From: Melieria omissa | Lineage: Eukaryota; Arthropoda; Insecta; Diptera; Ulidiidae | Length of the DNA: 64,000 nt | NCBI GenBank assembly: GCA_963971225.1 | Contig: OZ020269.1 | Span: 27,507,783-27,571,782 of the forward strand | Direction: 5' to 3' | In this document: in pieces, positions 11,816 to 22,530 of the stretch | How positions within the stretch are numbered: the stretch's first letter is position 1 | How the letters are laid out: each line of letters opens with the position of its first letter | Notes under the pieces: generated by a model | Databases searched by the model: none | Told to the model about the DNA's origin: nothing | What the model saw: only the letters and a program-made list of their open reading frames with translations | Made by a program: the position numbers and the translations under genes

Positions 11816-11934
11816 GAGTAACTAAGTACAATTCTACGAAGAAAAAACAATACGCTCTTCTAAGAAAATGTGTCTTCTGGACATGGAGCTATGATCTATG
11901 AAAATGCTGATACAGGGAGGAAGGTGACCAACAG

Positions 11935-12152
11935 TTTAATACCGAATTCCAACAACGGTTGGCAGTTTTTCTTTCCTACTTGGAGATGTTTGCCATTGCC
12001 TGCCAAAGAAAGCGCTTGTGCGAATCTTGTAATTCTCATCTGATTCATGTGGATAGCGATAGAAGTAGACGAGCGTTTCATCAGCTCGTGCTGGGATTCG
12101 AACCAAGGGTCTCTGGTTTGGGAAGTCAGCGCGCTACTCACTGGACTATCGA
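11935..12152 (-). mobile_element. tRNA-derived SINE, copy A
   Basis: On the minus strand the head reads CTCGATAGTCCAGTGAGTAG (A-box-like, 12130-12147) and then TGGTTCGAATCCC (B box, 12093-12105), the internal Pol III promoter spacing of a tRNA. The body contains CGTCTACTTCTATCGCTATC and CAGATGAGAATTACAAG, which recur in copy B at 62825-62980. The tRNA-like head does not fold as a convincing functional tRNA, and the shared body marks it as a dispersed SINE. The head looks closest to a TCCTCGATAGT-type tRNA, an impression rather than an assignment. Confidence 0.8.
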
Positions 12153-12169
12153 GGACGGCTGATGACATA

Positions 12170-13007
12170 AGTCAAGTCAAAAATGCTGATCCAAATAAAC
12201 TGTCTTGGGTTTTCTGGGCTTTCTGTTAAAATAGAATCCTGAACTATTAATTTTTTGAAAGCTGGTTCTACTACTGTTTTTCACACTTTTGTTCGACTCT
12301 TCAAGCGTCAAGGATGCTGCTGCACCATCGAGCATTGCGTCAATTAATTAACAACATTTACAAGTTAATTAAAGCAATTCGATTGTAACTGCCGGCATCG
12401 GTTGCACGCAAATCCCAACGCACGCATCTGCACGTATCTGCATCGCTGTTAATTGCAATCTGACACGCAGCCACGACTGCCAGATATTGTTGCCGCCCAG
12501 TGAGACATTTGGCCAGTTGGCGTTTATCACGCGTCCGCCTCGCAAACTGTTTTTGGACATTTTTACATTTTCCGCTCCAGTTATTCGCATTTACATATTT
12601 TTTTTTTTTATTCGTTGACACTGTGCTGTGCTGTGCTTATGAGTTTGTTGTATCGTTGTTGTTGTTGTTGTTGTTGGCAGTGCTTTATGCGCGCATTTAT
12701 AAAACGTTATTGTCCGATTGTGTTGGCCCCCAAGTGCCGCAACAATTCTGCACACAAGCTGAATTGTTGGCAGTTTGTCAGACACGTCTGACGTGCTGCA
12801 TCTGACGAGCTCGTTGCCGCGTCGAGTTGGCGGCTTAATTAGAGTTAAATTAAATTTAAATTTATGTTAAACAATTAGCAAATGTGGCCGATTGATGGTC
12901 GAGCGAAAACAAAAATTCATATATTGTATGTATGTATGTCTGACATATGTATGAATAGTTATATTGGCTTGGCAAAAAGTTTTTTTTTTTGGGTTTAAGG
13001 TTTTGGG
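12170..13007. other. Intergenic, GTT triplet run and microsatellites
   Basis: Contains (GTT)n at about 12652-12676, poly-T near 12597-12610 and 12979-12990, and TGTATGTATGTATG near 12924-12940. No gene was recognised. Confidence 0.45.
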
Positions 13008-13336
13008 TAACATACTTACTTTTCAAGAAAATTCTATAAAAATGTTCAGGAAAATAAAGGATTAAAATTTTCAAAGGACCTTTTTCATATAGTTTTTTTA
13101 CATATAGATACAAAAGCCAATATTATTATATTCTTGAGCCTTTCCTCTTTCATTTGATATACATATCGTCATATTTTAACCAGGTTAAGTATTTTTTATA
13201 TTTTTTTTTTTATTTTTTATACCTTTCAAAATGTTTAAGTCCTTTGAAAAGGACAAAGGTTGTAGATCTGAAAAACTGAGTATGCAGTATTACTATGTTT
13301 TTTTGTTTAATTTTTGTCGCACGGTCTGATTACACC
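13008..13336 (-). repeat. Dispersed repeat X, copy 1
   Basis: The reverse complement aligns along its length with 27717-28074. Shared blocks include CACCGTGCGACAAAAAT (modified here), CCTTTGTCCTTTT, ATACTTAACCTGG, TCAAATGAAAGAGGAAAGGC, TATGAAAAAGGT and TTTTTGAAAAGTAAGTATGT (TCTTGAAAAG... here). The family is unknown; no terminal repeats or clear coding capacity were seen. Confidence 0.75.
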
Positions 13337-13677
13337 GACATTTTGTGCAATGAGTTTTGCCATCTTTCTGGCATTACCAGGAATCTGAATCAATAAAAAC
13401 TGAACTATGTACGATCTCAGCTCATCATCGAACTTCTTTATTTTGCTCTCCTATTAATTCTGGGCTTTATCAGATGAATATTTTACCAATTACGATGTCA
13501 GGTCATCATCATTAGCAAACATTTTACCAAAGAGAGCTTTGCAAAGTTAAAAATAAAATTTAATCTGACGATGCAAAATCAGAGCTTCACGTAAGGTGGA
13601 TGTGACACTACCTCGTTCCAACTTCCCATAATATTGTACAAGTCAACAAAGATGTCAAATAGTACTGGCTAAATGAG
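13337..13677. other. Intergenic, no gene recognised
   Basis: AT-rich stretch between repeat X and an LTR-like segment. No element end or coding motif was seen. Confidence 0.35.
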
Positions 13678-13910
13678 TGATGTGGTTGTTCAGTGATCTG
13701 TCAATCCCATCTCTAATCACTTCCTTTCCTTTTCCTCTTGTACTGATGTTGCCCCTATTTAAGCTCCCCGGCTTCGGCCGTTTGTCTTGTTCAGTGTTTC
13801 TTGTATTCTATTGTCATTCTTTATTCGACACCAGACCAATAAAGACACCTAACCCGAATCAACCCGCGTTTAATTTCCCCCGCTCCACGACGAAACGATT
13901 TCTACAAGAA
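13678..13910 (+). repeat. LTR-like promoter/polyadenylation segment (candidate)
   Basis: In order this holds a TATA-like TATTTAAG at 13756, an insect initiator TCAGTG at 13791, an AATAAA signal at 13838-13843 and a CCCGCTCCACGACG tail. This compact promoter-plus-poly(A) order is typical of an LTR R region. No paired LTR, clear TG...CA ends or target duplication were found, so this is tentative. The solo LTR at 13917 begins a few bases downstream. Confidence 0.35.
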
Positions 13911-13916
13911 CCATAT

Positions 13917-14315
13917 TGTTACGAAAATCCGAGTTCGTTTTGATTGTGTTTGAAAATAAAACAACTTCAATTATTCAGCGTAAACGCAGTCAGAAACTAA
14001 CAATCACTTTATTTACAGATTTACACTTCGCTTGTATCTACACTTGTTACCACTTTGCTTGCTTAACACAGACTCGACTCCTTGCGCTGCACACTGCTGC
14101 TTTTATACTAGTTTTCTTATCGCGCCGAAGTTTCTTGCAACTTCCAATTGGAATTCTCGCACAACCCATTCCTTCGCGAACCATCCTTGCCATATCGGAT
14201 TATACCAAGCGAATTATACCAAATTTGCCGTACTTCAAAGTGCATGCCTAAAAGTATGCTTGGAAAAGCATTCGTGCATAGAAAAGCATTCAGCACAGAG
14301 TGCCTTATCGTTTCA
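13917..14315 (-). mobile_element. Solo LTR, gypsy-like family, copy 1
   Basis: A 399-bp LTR on the minus strand, beginning TGAAACGATAAGGCAC and ending TTTTCGTAACA, flanked by ATAT at 13913-13916 and 14316-14319. Inside, in transcription order, are TATAAAAGCAGCAGTGTGC (TATA box) and CTGTAAATAAAGTGATTG (polyadenylation signal). No internal retroelement sequence adjoins, so it is a solo LTR left by LTR-LTR recombination. A 4-bp ATAT target is typical of some Ty3/gypsy lineages of flies. Copies 2 and 3 lie at 18315 and 20229. Confidence 0.9.
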
Positions 14316-14379
14316 ATATAAACTTTGACACAGCTCATAGATATAATAACCTCAGATATCCCAACCTTACCACTGGTTA

Positions 14380-14722
14380 ATCTGAGCGCACGACATCAGA
14401 TCAGATGATAATCTCAGAGACAACAGTAGAAGCTGTGAAGAAGGTACTACAAAAAGAAGGCGTACAGCATCTCCTCTGTCATTGTTCAGCACTCAGTAGG
14501 AGAAGGCTACACATACTAAATAGGATAACTGTTGCTACAACAACTCGCGGAGATATCCTTTATAGATGTTAAAGACCTATATAGGCATATCACCGTCCAA
14601 CTAGTTTGAAAAACTAACCAAATTTAAGGAAAAATGGCATAAAGCATCACTGTGAGCCAGATTCTTGGCCCATGTGTAGGTTTGAATGCATTCAGTCAAT
14701 TAGAACTGACCTAACCTAACAA
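14380..14722 (+). mobile_element. LINE 3' fragment with CCTAACCTAAC tail
   Basis: One frame near 14450-14515 reads HLLCHCSALSRRRLHIL, the C-terminal zinc-knuckle region of an insect non-LTR retrotransposon ORF2 (compare the related HLLCHCPTLSIRRWK on the minus strand at 19.5 kb). The fragment ends in CTGACCTAACCTAAC at about 14707-14720, which abuts a mariner relic on the other strand. It is too broken for a clade call. Confidence 0.65.
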
Positions 14723-15351
14723 AAGATGCATGAAGTCTTGCAAAGTCCTGACAGAACCCGAATCCATTACCAATTCTGATCACTTTACCTTTGATTGCTT
14801 CCTTCAGTTTCATGAGTAGTTGACATTGAACATCAAAATTCATATTTTGATCCCAAACACATTTGTAATCCCATCAAATTGAAAGCATGGGTTTCAATAT
14901 ATTTTGTGTTGATTCATCATGATCTCTTTTGTTCGATGTTATTGTAAACAACTAAATTTTCATCTCCAAAAGTGAATCTCTTTCAATTCGTTTTGAACCC
15001 AAACATCGAGCTTCGTTCGAGTCCGAAGCTTTAAGTAATCTTCAACTATTGTGTGGGATACACTGAATCTCTGTGATTTCAAGCAAATTTTCATAAGGAT
15101 GCGACTTAATTATGGCTTTTATTTTATTCTCATTATTGTCAACATTGATTCGCTGTGTCAAGTGAATCTATTTCAACATGTGCGGAACCCAAAAATTAGG
15201 GGGTTTTTCATACGTCCAACACATCTAAACATTTAACTTCTTAGCAAACTTTCTATGCCGATCCGACTTCATTATGACTTTGATTTGATTGTTTTCAACT
15301 TCGGTCGGTCGACCAGGACGTTGGTCATCATTGAGTAAAAAAACATCCAGA
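14723..15351 (-). mobile_element. Composite mariner relic, copy 1
   Basis: On the minus strand, from about 15330, decayed mariner transposase is readable: an HTH region like GRPTEVENNQIKVIMKSD, then WVPHMLK-type linker, then a second partial HTH and linker. The same blocks occur in tandem twice, as in the plus-strand copy at 22531-23235. Stops and frameshifts are frequent. It runs directly into the CCTAACCTAAC end of the LINE fragment at 14722. Confidence 0.75.
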
Positions 15352-17435
15352 ACGGAATGGTTCAAACAAATAAGTGATTTGTGACTTGTCTCACCAATAA
15401 GTCACAGTGTCTAATCTATTGTGTGTTTATTTTAAAAAAGATCTTAAAATACTTAGAACCTTAAATAACACTAATTTAATATTATATCAAAAATGCATCA
15501 CGACTGAAGCTTTTCACGAATACGAAAAACGTCAATAAACACTTTTAGTGTCAAATAATTTGACAGCGGTTCTACCTTTATTTATTTGTGAAAACCAAAA
15601 TTACTTTCCTGCCAACCCCAGCAGCTCAACACAGCCCAATGAAGGTTGTTTATCAAATATTTGAAATATTGTCCTTTAACTCGGCAGAAAAAGACTGAAC
15701 TCATGTTGGTTTGTGTATCAATTCTATTCAATTGTATTGTAATCAATCAATTCTATTGCAATCGGTTTTTGCTTTAGAAAATTTGTATGCCAGATGGGAG
15801 CAAACACTGAATAATAATGTCAATCATATTTGGGATCAAAGTTAAAGCGGCTTCAATCCCAAGCAATTCTACAAATCCCTTTTCACTACTTGGTACAAAA
15901 AGAAAATATTTTTCTCATGAAACAATACAGTAATAAAATGCTCAAAGCACTGGCAATAAAACACATCTGTGCTATTTTTGGAAAATACAAAATTCATTGC
16001 CTCAACAATCCAAGTCATCTTCATCATACTTCAACTGTGCGCCGAACTGCTTTTAGGCTTCAATTCAATGCAAACATAGGAAGCATATTTTTCCTTGCAA
16101 TGAAGTCCTTTCGAAAACCAGCTCCTCAGTCCCAATAAACAACGATTACCACATATGAACGTCTAAAGCACCGTATGGGTCGTTTAATGCTGCATGGATT
16201 ACAGCGAATTTAAACTCAACATTCGCATGATTAATGAAACTTGTGAGCAAAGAGAAGAGAAAAGCTGAATCACCGCGGTGGGAAAAAGTTCAGGAAGCCC
16301 TATTGGTGCAAACATACCGAGAGAAGAACACACTTCAAACAGATGCCTTGAATTAGGCCAAAACCTACTAAAGAGTTTTCAATGAACAAAACGCCCAAAC
16401 ACTTGACTGCATTCAACTCAACTAACTGCAAACTCAGCTGACCCAGTTTTTAGCCCTCAACACGCACGAATGCGAACGCTGAAATTTATTCAGCACATTT
16501 GTTGCTGAGATTTATTCCCCCATGGCCTCGTTTTGGGACCACTTTTCCATAATTTGGAATTATAAATTTATGTTTTTTTTTTATTTTGCCAAACTTTAAA
16601 GCAAATTGCCTTAAAATTGGGCCACAAAAACCAAATCATAAAAAAGTAAATCACTTGGGAGTGAACTCAAGTCAAAATGAAATAAATACAAATAAAACGA
16701 GATAAAACGAAATGAAGTGTAATGAAATGAAATGAAATGGAATGAATGTTTATTCCTTTCGGTGTGCTTTTGCATTCGGTTTAATTAACATTCTACAATC
16801 GCGCAGCCGTAAACCAAAAAGCAGATTGCAATCACAAACAAACAACGCGCGACATCAAATTAAACAATCTTTGTTTATATGTTTTTTTGTCGAGTTGCTG
16901 TTAACACTTTTTTGAAAAGAATAGACAACAAAAAACGCTGCAAACCATTCTTTGTTTAAAAAGTGTTAATTAAAAAAATGTTCTAGTTTTAATTTCAACT
17001 CTTCTAAATGGTCAAAAAACAAAAGTGGAACTTGCTCGAACAGCACAAATCAAACAATATGTTTTAGAGAATTTAATTTACATTGCAAACTCAATTTTTT
17101 GCAAAATGAAAATGAACAACTGTCCGCAGAAAATATTGTTTGCACCAACATACAAATTTTTATCTTTTTTTCGATAAATTGCAATTTGAAAAAGGCAGAA
17201 AATGACAAATTAAATGGGGAATTTGCAGCAGCTTCAAGTATTCACATTGTAAATCAGCAGAAAAGTAGGCAATGAAAACTGCCGCAACAGCATGAAAAGC
17301 TGCTTATGATCAAATGGTTGCCTGTGTGAGTAATAAAGAGTGAAATTATTGTCTATAAAAAGCTGCTGAATCGATGCTCGGAATTGGTAAAAAAATTGTG
17401 AGATGACTTTTACGTTTTTATGCATAAGTTTGAGG
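15352..17435. other. Intergenic, no gene recognised
   Basis: AT-rich. A short ATGAA/AAATGAAATG pentanucleotide-like stretch lies at about 16674-16745. The 102-codon frame at 15830-16138 has no recognisable motif. Confidence 0.4.
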
Positions 17436-17705
17436 TTAGGTAAGCTGACAGCTTTTGGACCCCTATTGAATTTATTTCAATCTTTTCCGTATTGCGTATC
17501 GACGTGAAAGCAATCAGTAAGCACAGCTAAACAAAGTCTCCCTCTCGTGGGTTCCAGCAAACTGTGACATTTAGGAAATGACACGGCAGGCCAACTGGCT
17601 AAAGGGGAAGGAATCTCAGAGGAGAAACCATTTCCCTAATGCCATCCTGCACAGAAGAGAAAGTGAAAATAACTTTCAGACTATTGCACAGTGTTTCTTC
17701 GGTAC
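17436..17705 (+). mobile_element. LINE RNase H-domain fragment
   Basis: The frame around 17538-17625 reads SLSWVPANCDI, a stop, then EMTRQANWLKGK. This matches the W-V-P-x-H-x-x-I-x-G-N-E-x-A-D-x-L-A motif of the RNase H domain carried by some insect non-LTR retrotransposons, with several substitutions and one stop. The element is otherwise unreadable. Confidence 0.6.
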
Positions 17706-18060
17706 GCAAAATTCAAAAAATGTATATATAGTCTTAAATTTAACGATTTGGATGTAATTTAAAAGGTAAAACTTCAACTAAAAAACGCCAAAAAATCGGT
17801 GCAAAAAATTATTTAAAATGAAATTAAATTAAAATAACTAAACAAAAAAATTTAAACACACGTTTTCTGTTTCTTAGTCCATTGATTACAAAAATTCATG
17901 TCTAGCAAAAAGTTTCTAAAACTTTCAATAAAGATTAAGAACTGATATGTCAATTTTCGCTTCCAATGTTTTCTCGAAATTTGCAAAGTTAGCTTTGCTT
18001 CTACTATACTTTTATTTTAAAATATTTTTCAAAATTAAAAAATTTTCAAATTTGGCCAAA
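17706..18060. other. AT-rich spacer
   Basis: A/T-dominated sequence with poly-A and poly-T runs. No coding or element signature was seen. Confidence 0.4.
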
Positions 18061-18064
18061 CTAA

Positions 18065-18180
18065 GAGGAAATTATCTCAAAGGTATGTGAGTGTATGTTC
18101 CTGGATTTTTGAATATTTGAATATTTTAATATTCAAAAATCCAGGAACATACATTCATATACTTTTGAGATAATTTCCTC
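18065..18180. mobile_element. 116-bp near-perfect hairpin, candidate MITE
   Basis: Two 53-bp arms (18065-18117 and 18128-18180) are reverse complements except at about three to four positions, with a 10-base AT loop. The left arm begins GAGGAAATTATCTCAAAGG. It is flanked by TAA on both sides (18062-18064 and 18181-18183), consistent with a TA or TAA target duplication. It could be a fold-back MITE or, if transcribed, a small-RNA hairpin. Confidence 0.75.
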
Positions 18181-18314
18181 TAAGCTTCTTAAAAAACGCA
18201 TTCATAATGTAAAGACATCCTCCGATATCTTTCGATCTCAGAAAATAATTCAACTTAAAAAGTGATCTAAAGACCTATTTTTCGACAAAATATATTTTTT
18301 ATCCCTGAAAGTAT

Positions 18315-18681
18315 TGTTACTAAAATGACTTCTCTAAGTTGGTTTGGAATTGTGCTTGAAAATAAAACGGCTTAAATTACTCAGCGAAAACGCAGTCAGA
18401 AACCAACAATCACTTTATTTACAGATTTACACTTTGCTTGTATCTACACTTGTTACCACTTTGCTTATTCAACTAAGACTCGACCCTATGCGCTGCACAC
18501 TGCTGCTTTTTTTATACTTGTTTCCTTATCGCGCCGATGTTTCTTGCACATTCTAGTTGTACTCTCTATCTCGATTGTTCTAGCACAGCTTATCGCCTTC
18601 ACGTACTCCAAACTGCATGCCTAAACGTATGCTTGGAAAAGCATTCATGCATAGCACAGCACAGAGTGCCTCATCGCTACA
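18315..18681 (-). mobile_element. Solo LTR, gypsy-like family, copy 2
   Basis: A 367-bp minus-strand copy of the LTR at 13917. It begins TGTAGCGATGAGGCAC and ends TTTTAGTAACA, flanked by GTAT on the plus strand at 18311-18314 and 18682-18685. It is the most diverged of the three but keeps the R region, with ATAAAAAAAGCAGCAGTGTG in place of the TATA block and AATAAAGTGATTG. Confidence 0.9.
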
Positions 18682-18685
18682 GTAT

Positions 18686-19289
18686 GTAATCAGCGCGAAA
18701 AATTAAAAATCTATTATTATTATTTTTATTGCAAAACAAAGGGTCCTCATACAATTTCTGTTACTCTTTGCAATTACCAATGTTGATGTTACCGATTAAA
18801 TGTAAAATCTGAAAAATCTAGCCAACACACTGGGTGCTATAGCTTAAGAAAAATGACGAAAATTGCAAATTTAAGTCTCCGGCATTGCCAAACCATAAAA
18901 GTTTAAGAATATCAAAATGGAGATTTGAATTCATGTGATCATGTTTAACTAACATACAAAATGTTATTAAGAACAGACCACTCCTAACTTTGTCTCGCAG
19001 TTGTATGAAGTCGAATCAATGTGCAATGATACAAACAAACTATCACTTCAAATGCAATAACTTTGTTTCCAATGGACAAAATGTCAACAAATTTTGACTT
19101 GAAATGGGGAAAATATGGAACTTTCCAACACGTTAAGTCACATACAAGAGACGCTAGAAAAGAAAAAAAATCTATTAGATTAGTCGACTGCATTAAAATT
19201 TGGTACAACATTTACATACAAAACATAATTTAATGTATTTAGGAAATTAACATCTAGTGGGCTTAAAAATGCATTAAGATCTTCCAGTT
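18686..19289. other. Intergenic, no gene recognised
   Basis: AT-rich. The minus-strand frame at 18984-19211 has no conserved motif. Confidence 0.35.
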
Positions 19290-19625
19290 TGGTTAGGTTA
19301 GGTTAGGCTAAGGTGACTGCATAGGCACGGGACCCACCGAAAGACACACTTAGGCCGCGAAAAGAGCCCATTGTGATGCCACAAGGAGCAAGTGATCTGA
19401 CTTACTGCGAGTCAAAGTGCCTTTACAACTCATTTTGTTTTGTGGGTTGTCCCTTATGATGACTGATCTGAGGTCATCCAAGTTGTCGAAGAAAGTAGAG
19501 CCTAAGGCTTTCCACCTTCGTATAGAGAGAGTCGGGCAGTGACAGAGAAGGTGACTTATGGATTCTTCCTCCTCTACATTAGTTTGGTAAAACCACCTCA
19601 AATGGTTCCACACAGCCTTCGTTTT
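19290..19625 (-). mobile_element. LINE 3' fragment, ORF2 C-terminus and CCTAA tail
   Basis: The minus strand encodes about 87 codons ending near 19350: NHLRWFYQTNVEEEESISHL, then the LCHCPTLSIRRWKALGSTFF zinc-knuckle region and the DNLDDLRSVIIRD stretch typical of jockey/R1-like ORF2 C-termini. A 3' untranslated piece follows and ends in GCCTAACCTAACCTAACC at 19291-19308. This is the same type of end as at 14707-14720. The element is 5'-truncated, as is usual for LINE copies. Confidence 0.85.
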
Positions 19626-19959
19626 CCATTTGACATTATCTATTGATTCTCATAAGGTAGTAAAGAACTAGGAGATTTAAAGTCATCATGGTTGATTGGT
19701 TGGTTGGCATTGACTTTATTTTGATCTGAACACACAGATTAAAACAATTTCTGAGTACTTGATGTCATGTTTACATTAAAACTTGTCAAAATGTCAAAAA
19801 TGAAGGAAGGTAGTTCAACAGCAAATAATTCCTTCACCTTGAACCTTATTGAGTATTTTCCGCTTATTGAAGTATTAACGTAAATCTGTCAGTACTTTTG
19901 CTGTCTTCTGGTATTTAGAACTGATTTAGATGCCTTTAAGAAAGAGGAAAGAATTGTGG

Positions 19960-20085
19960 AGCAAAAAAGCGGCGACTTACTTAGATTTGCCAAGTCTGGA
20001 ATTCCAGAATCTTGGTACCACTATGGACCACTACTTGGTCTATGTGGGACCCCCCGTGGGTCAGCCAACATAACCTAATCCAACC
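19960..20085 (+). mobile_element. Short LINE 3'-end scrap (uncertain)
   Basis: GGTCTATGTGGGACCCCC, then GGGTCAGCCAACATAACCTAA, resembles the untranslated LINE end preceding a CCTAACC tail seen elsewhere in the window (38.8 kb). No coding part is readable. Confidence 0.35.
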
Positions 20086-20228
20086 TTTTGATGCCTTTAA
20101 GGCATTTCGATTACAGAGGCCAATAAATTTGGAATTTTTCTTTCTTTATTTCTTGTCGTTTTTGGTTTTGATATCGGTTCTAGAACAATAAGGAGTCTAC
20201 AAACCTTTTTTATACCCCGGTTCAATAT

Positions 20229-20614
20229 TGAAACGATGAGGCACGTTGTGCTGTGTGTGAATGTTTTTCCAAGCATACTTTAAGGCATGCACTTTGAAGT
20301 ACGGCCGGCATGCTATAATGTCGATATGGCAGGGATGGTTCGCGGCGGCAATAAGTTGTGCCAGAACGATCGAGATAGAAACTGGAATGTGCAAGAAACT
20401 TCGGCGCGATAAGAAAAAAAGTATAAAAGCAGCAGTGTGCGACGAAAGGAGTCGAGTCTGTGTTAAGCAAGCAAAGTGGTAACAAGTGTAGATACAAGCA
20501 AAGTGTAAATCTGTAAATAAAGTGATTGTTAGTTTCTGACTGCGTTTTGCGCTGAATAATTGAAGTTGTTTTATTTTCAAACACAATCCAAATGAACTTG
20601 GAATTTTCGTAACA
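20229..20614 (+). mobile_element. Solo LTR, gypsy-like family, copy 3
   Basis: A 386-bp plus-strand copy, beginning TGAAACGATGAGGCAC and ending TTTTCGTAACA, flanked by ATAT at 20225-20228 and 20615-20618. A TATA box TATAAAAGC lies at 20422 and AATAAA at 20516-20521. It is the best preserved copy together with copy 1, in opposite orientation. The regulatory elements would drive transcription rightward. Confidence 0.92.
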
Positions 20615-20619
20615 ATATT

Positions 20620-22530
20620 TTTCTGTGTTTTCTGTAAAAAATTTTCACCAAAAATCTACTTTGTTGCTTAGTATCTACGTCACAGGCTGTTATTATCGGT
20701 TAGCGTTGTGTCTTCAAGCTTAATGTCGACATTCATTGCTATATTAAAGACGTAATGATATAATTATTCAACAGAAAATATCATTAAATAACTTGCTGCG
20801 AACATTATTTCATGTTTCTCTTGCCTAATGACGCTCGGGGTTTCATTTACACTCAACTCCACTTAATTCGCACTCACCCAGCACGAGGCATCGCCGCTTT
20901 GATTTATGCACTGCTTCGAACACGCTGCTCTCCATGTTGCTGGGCTCGAAATTACGCAACAGCAACATCTGGCAAGACACACACCAAGTAATGCAAAAAC
21001 TTTAAAGCGGCACTAAGCTGACACACGCTCAAGTTGACTGCTGGTGTCTGGAGTGCATTCCAGTCAACTTGTGCCCAATGAATGCGCGCGCGCTGTTAAT
21101 GAATGAGATTAATTGCATACTTTTGAGCGCACACCAATAGTTAGCAGGAAATGTGGCCAAGGACAACTTAAGCGGCGCATAATCACAGTTTGCGCAATTC
21201 CTCAGCGAAGCGAAAAGTTCACAGCAATTCAGCGAAGACAAACAACGATTTAAAGTGGAAAAGATGCCAACAGAAAAGACGACACAAACTGCCAACTTCA
21301 TCGAACTAAAAGTCTAGGAAAACTCTTACACGGAATGGCGTTTTTTTGCGTACTTTGCTGCAATGTTAATTCGTGCTTCCGCTTAGTCGTTCGTGCGTCG
21401 CTTTGCTGTCATTCTGCCCCTCGCATGTCCGGCCCAACTTTTTACTGTCATCGGCCTATGATTGGTTGTCGGTTGACCTTGTAAGCAATGGCAGTTGTAC
21501 GGCGCGCTTTTCCTGTTATTTTGAAAGCAGCAGATACGATACGCTGACAGAGTTCGCTTGTACCCATCGTCAAGGTGAAATATTTTGTTTACTTATTTTT
21601 CGCTTTTTTTATTTTATGCTCTTTTTTTTGTATTGTTGCTGGTTTTTGTGTGCAGTATTTACTTTGCTATTCATGTTTGTTTTTCAAGCAAAAACACACA
21701 AATCTTCCTGGTGCAAGTGCGCGCTTTGGATATCAAGCAACGGAAAAAACTTAATGGATAATTTTTTTGTACATATTCGATATTTTTTTGACAGCTTGGA
21801 TGAGAACATTTTGTGTTGCGGTGGTAATGGCCAACTGGTTGATTTTGATTTAATTTACATTTCATTGCATTTGGAGAAGAAGAAGCACACATATCACAGG
21901 ACATGAAAAGTGAGTTTCTCAGCTGCTGAATGGTTTTTATTTTTATGAAGCAGACAACAATATAATTTTGCATGAGCTTTATTAATGTGAAAATGTGACA
22001 AATAGTATCAAAAAGTATCTATATAACATTAAATGCTCTCGAATTGTTATTTGATTCATTAAGGTTTGAAGCTCACTCGTAAAAATTTGTTTTAAAGAAC
22101 TTCTGCCAAAAATATGATTTTTTTTTTCATTTGATAGCTGTAATTTTTAGTTTACTGCAAATTGGATCCAACTTTGGTTTCAGCTGTCATTTCAAAATGC
22201 AGTACAAAAACGAGTATTTTCAACATTTTTATTTTAAAAGCCGCTGACACTTACAAAGAGATATGTGAAGTGTATGGTTGTTGATATATACATTATATAT
22301 ATAGAAATGAATCTATATATCCAGTACTTGAATACTTTGTTTTTTTTTTCAATTTACTGTATCGACATCTTTGAATTAAAAAGAAGAAGAAGAAGAAGAA
22401 TTAGGAAGAAGATTGTCATAAACGCGTCTTTGTTTATTTCAATATTTATTATAAAAATGGTCTTAATTAATAAACAGAACACACTTTTCAGAATTGATTG
22501 AAATCATTAATGTTTTGGATATTTTTCACT
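20620..22530. other. Intergenic; GAA run; no gene supported
   Basis: Contains a (GAA)n run at about 22381-22402. A 177-codon plus frame at 21373-21906 lacks an ATG and conserved motifs, is Phe/Leu/Cys-rich because of T-rich DNA, and is not supported as a gene. Confidence 0.4.

Noticed and set aside
12090..12150. Possible functional tRNA gene on the minus strand
   Set aside because: A and B boxes are present but the anticodon and acceptor stems do not pair well, and the body is shared with a second dispersed copy; a SINE head fits better.
12862..13113. Shared peptide between repeat X copies (YEKG, IFLKSKYV)
   Set aside because: An indel puts the upstream parts in different frames, so the similarity is at DNA level rather than protein coding.
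21373..21906. 177-codon plus-strand frame with hydrophobic middle
   Set aside because: No ATG at its start and the hydrophobic part comes from T-rich DNA; no homology recognised.
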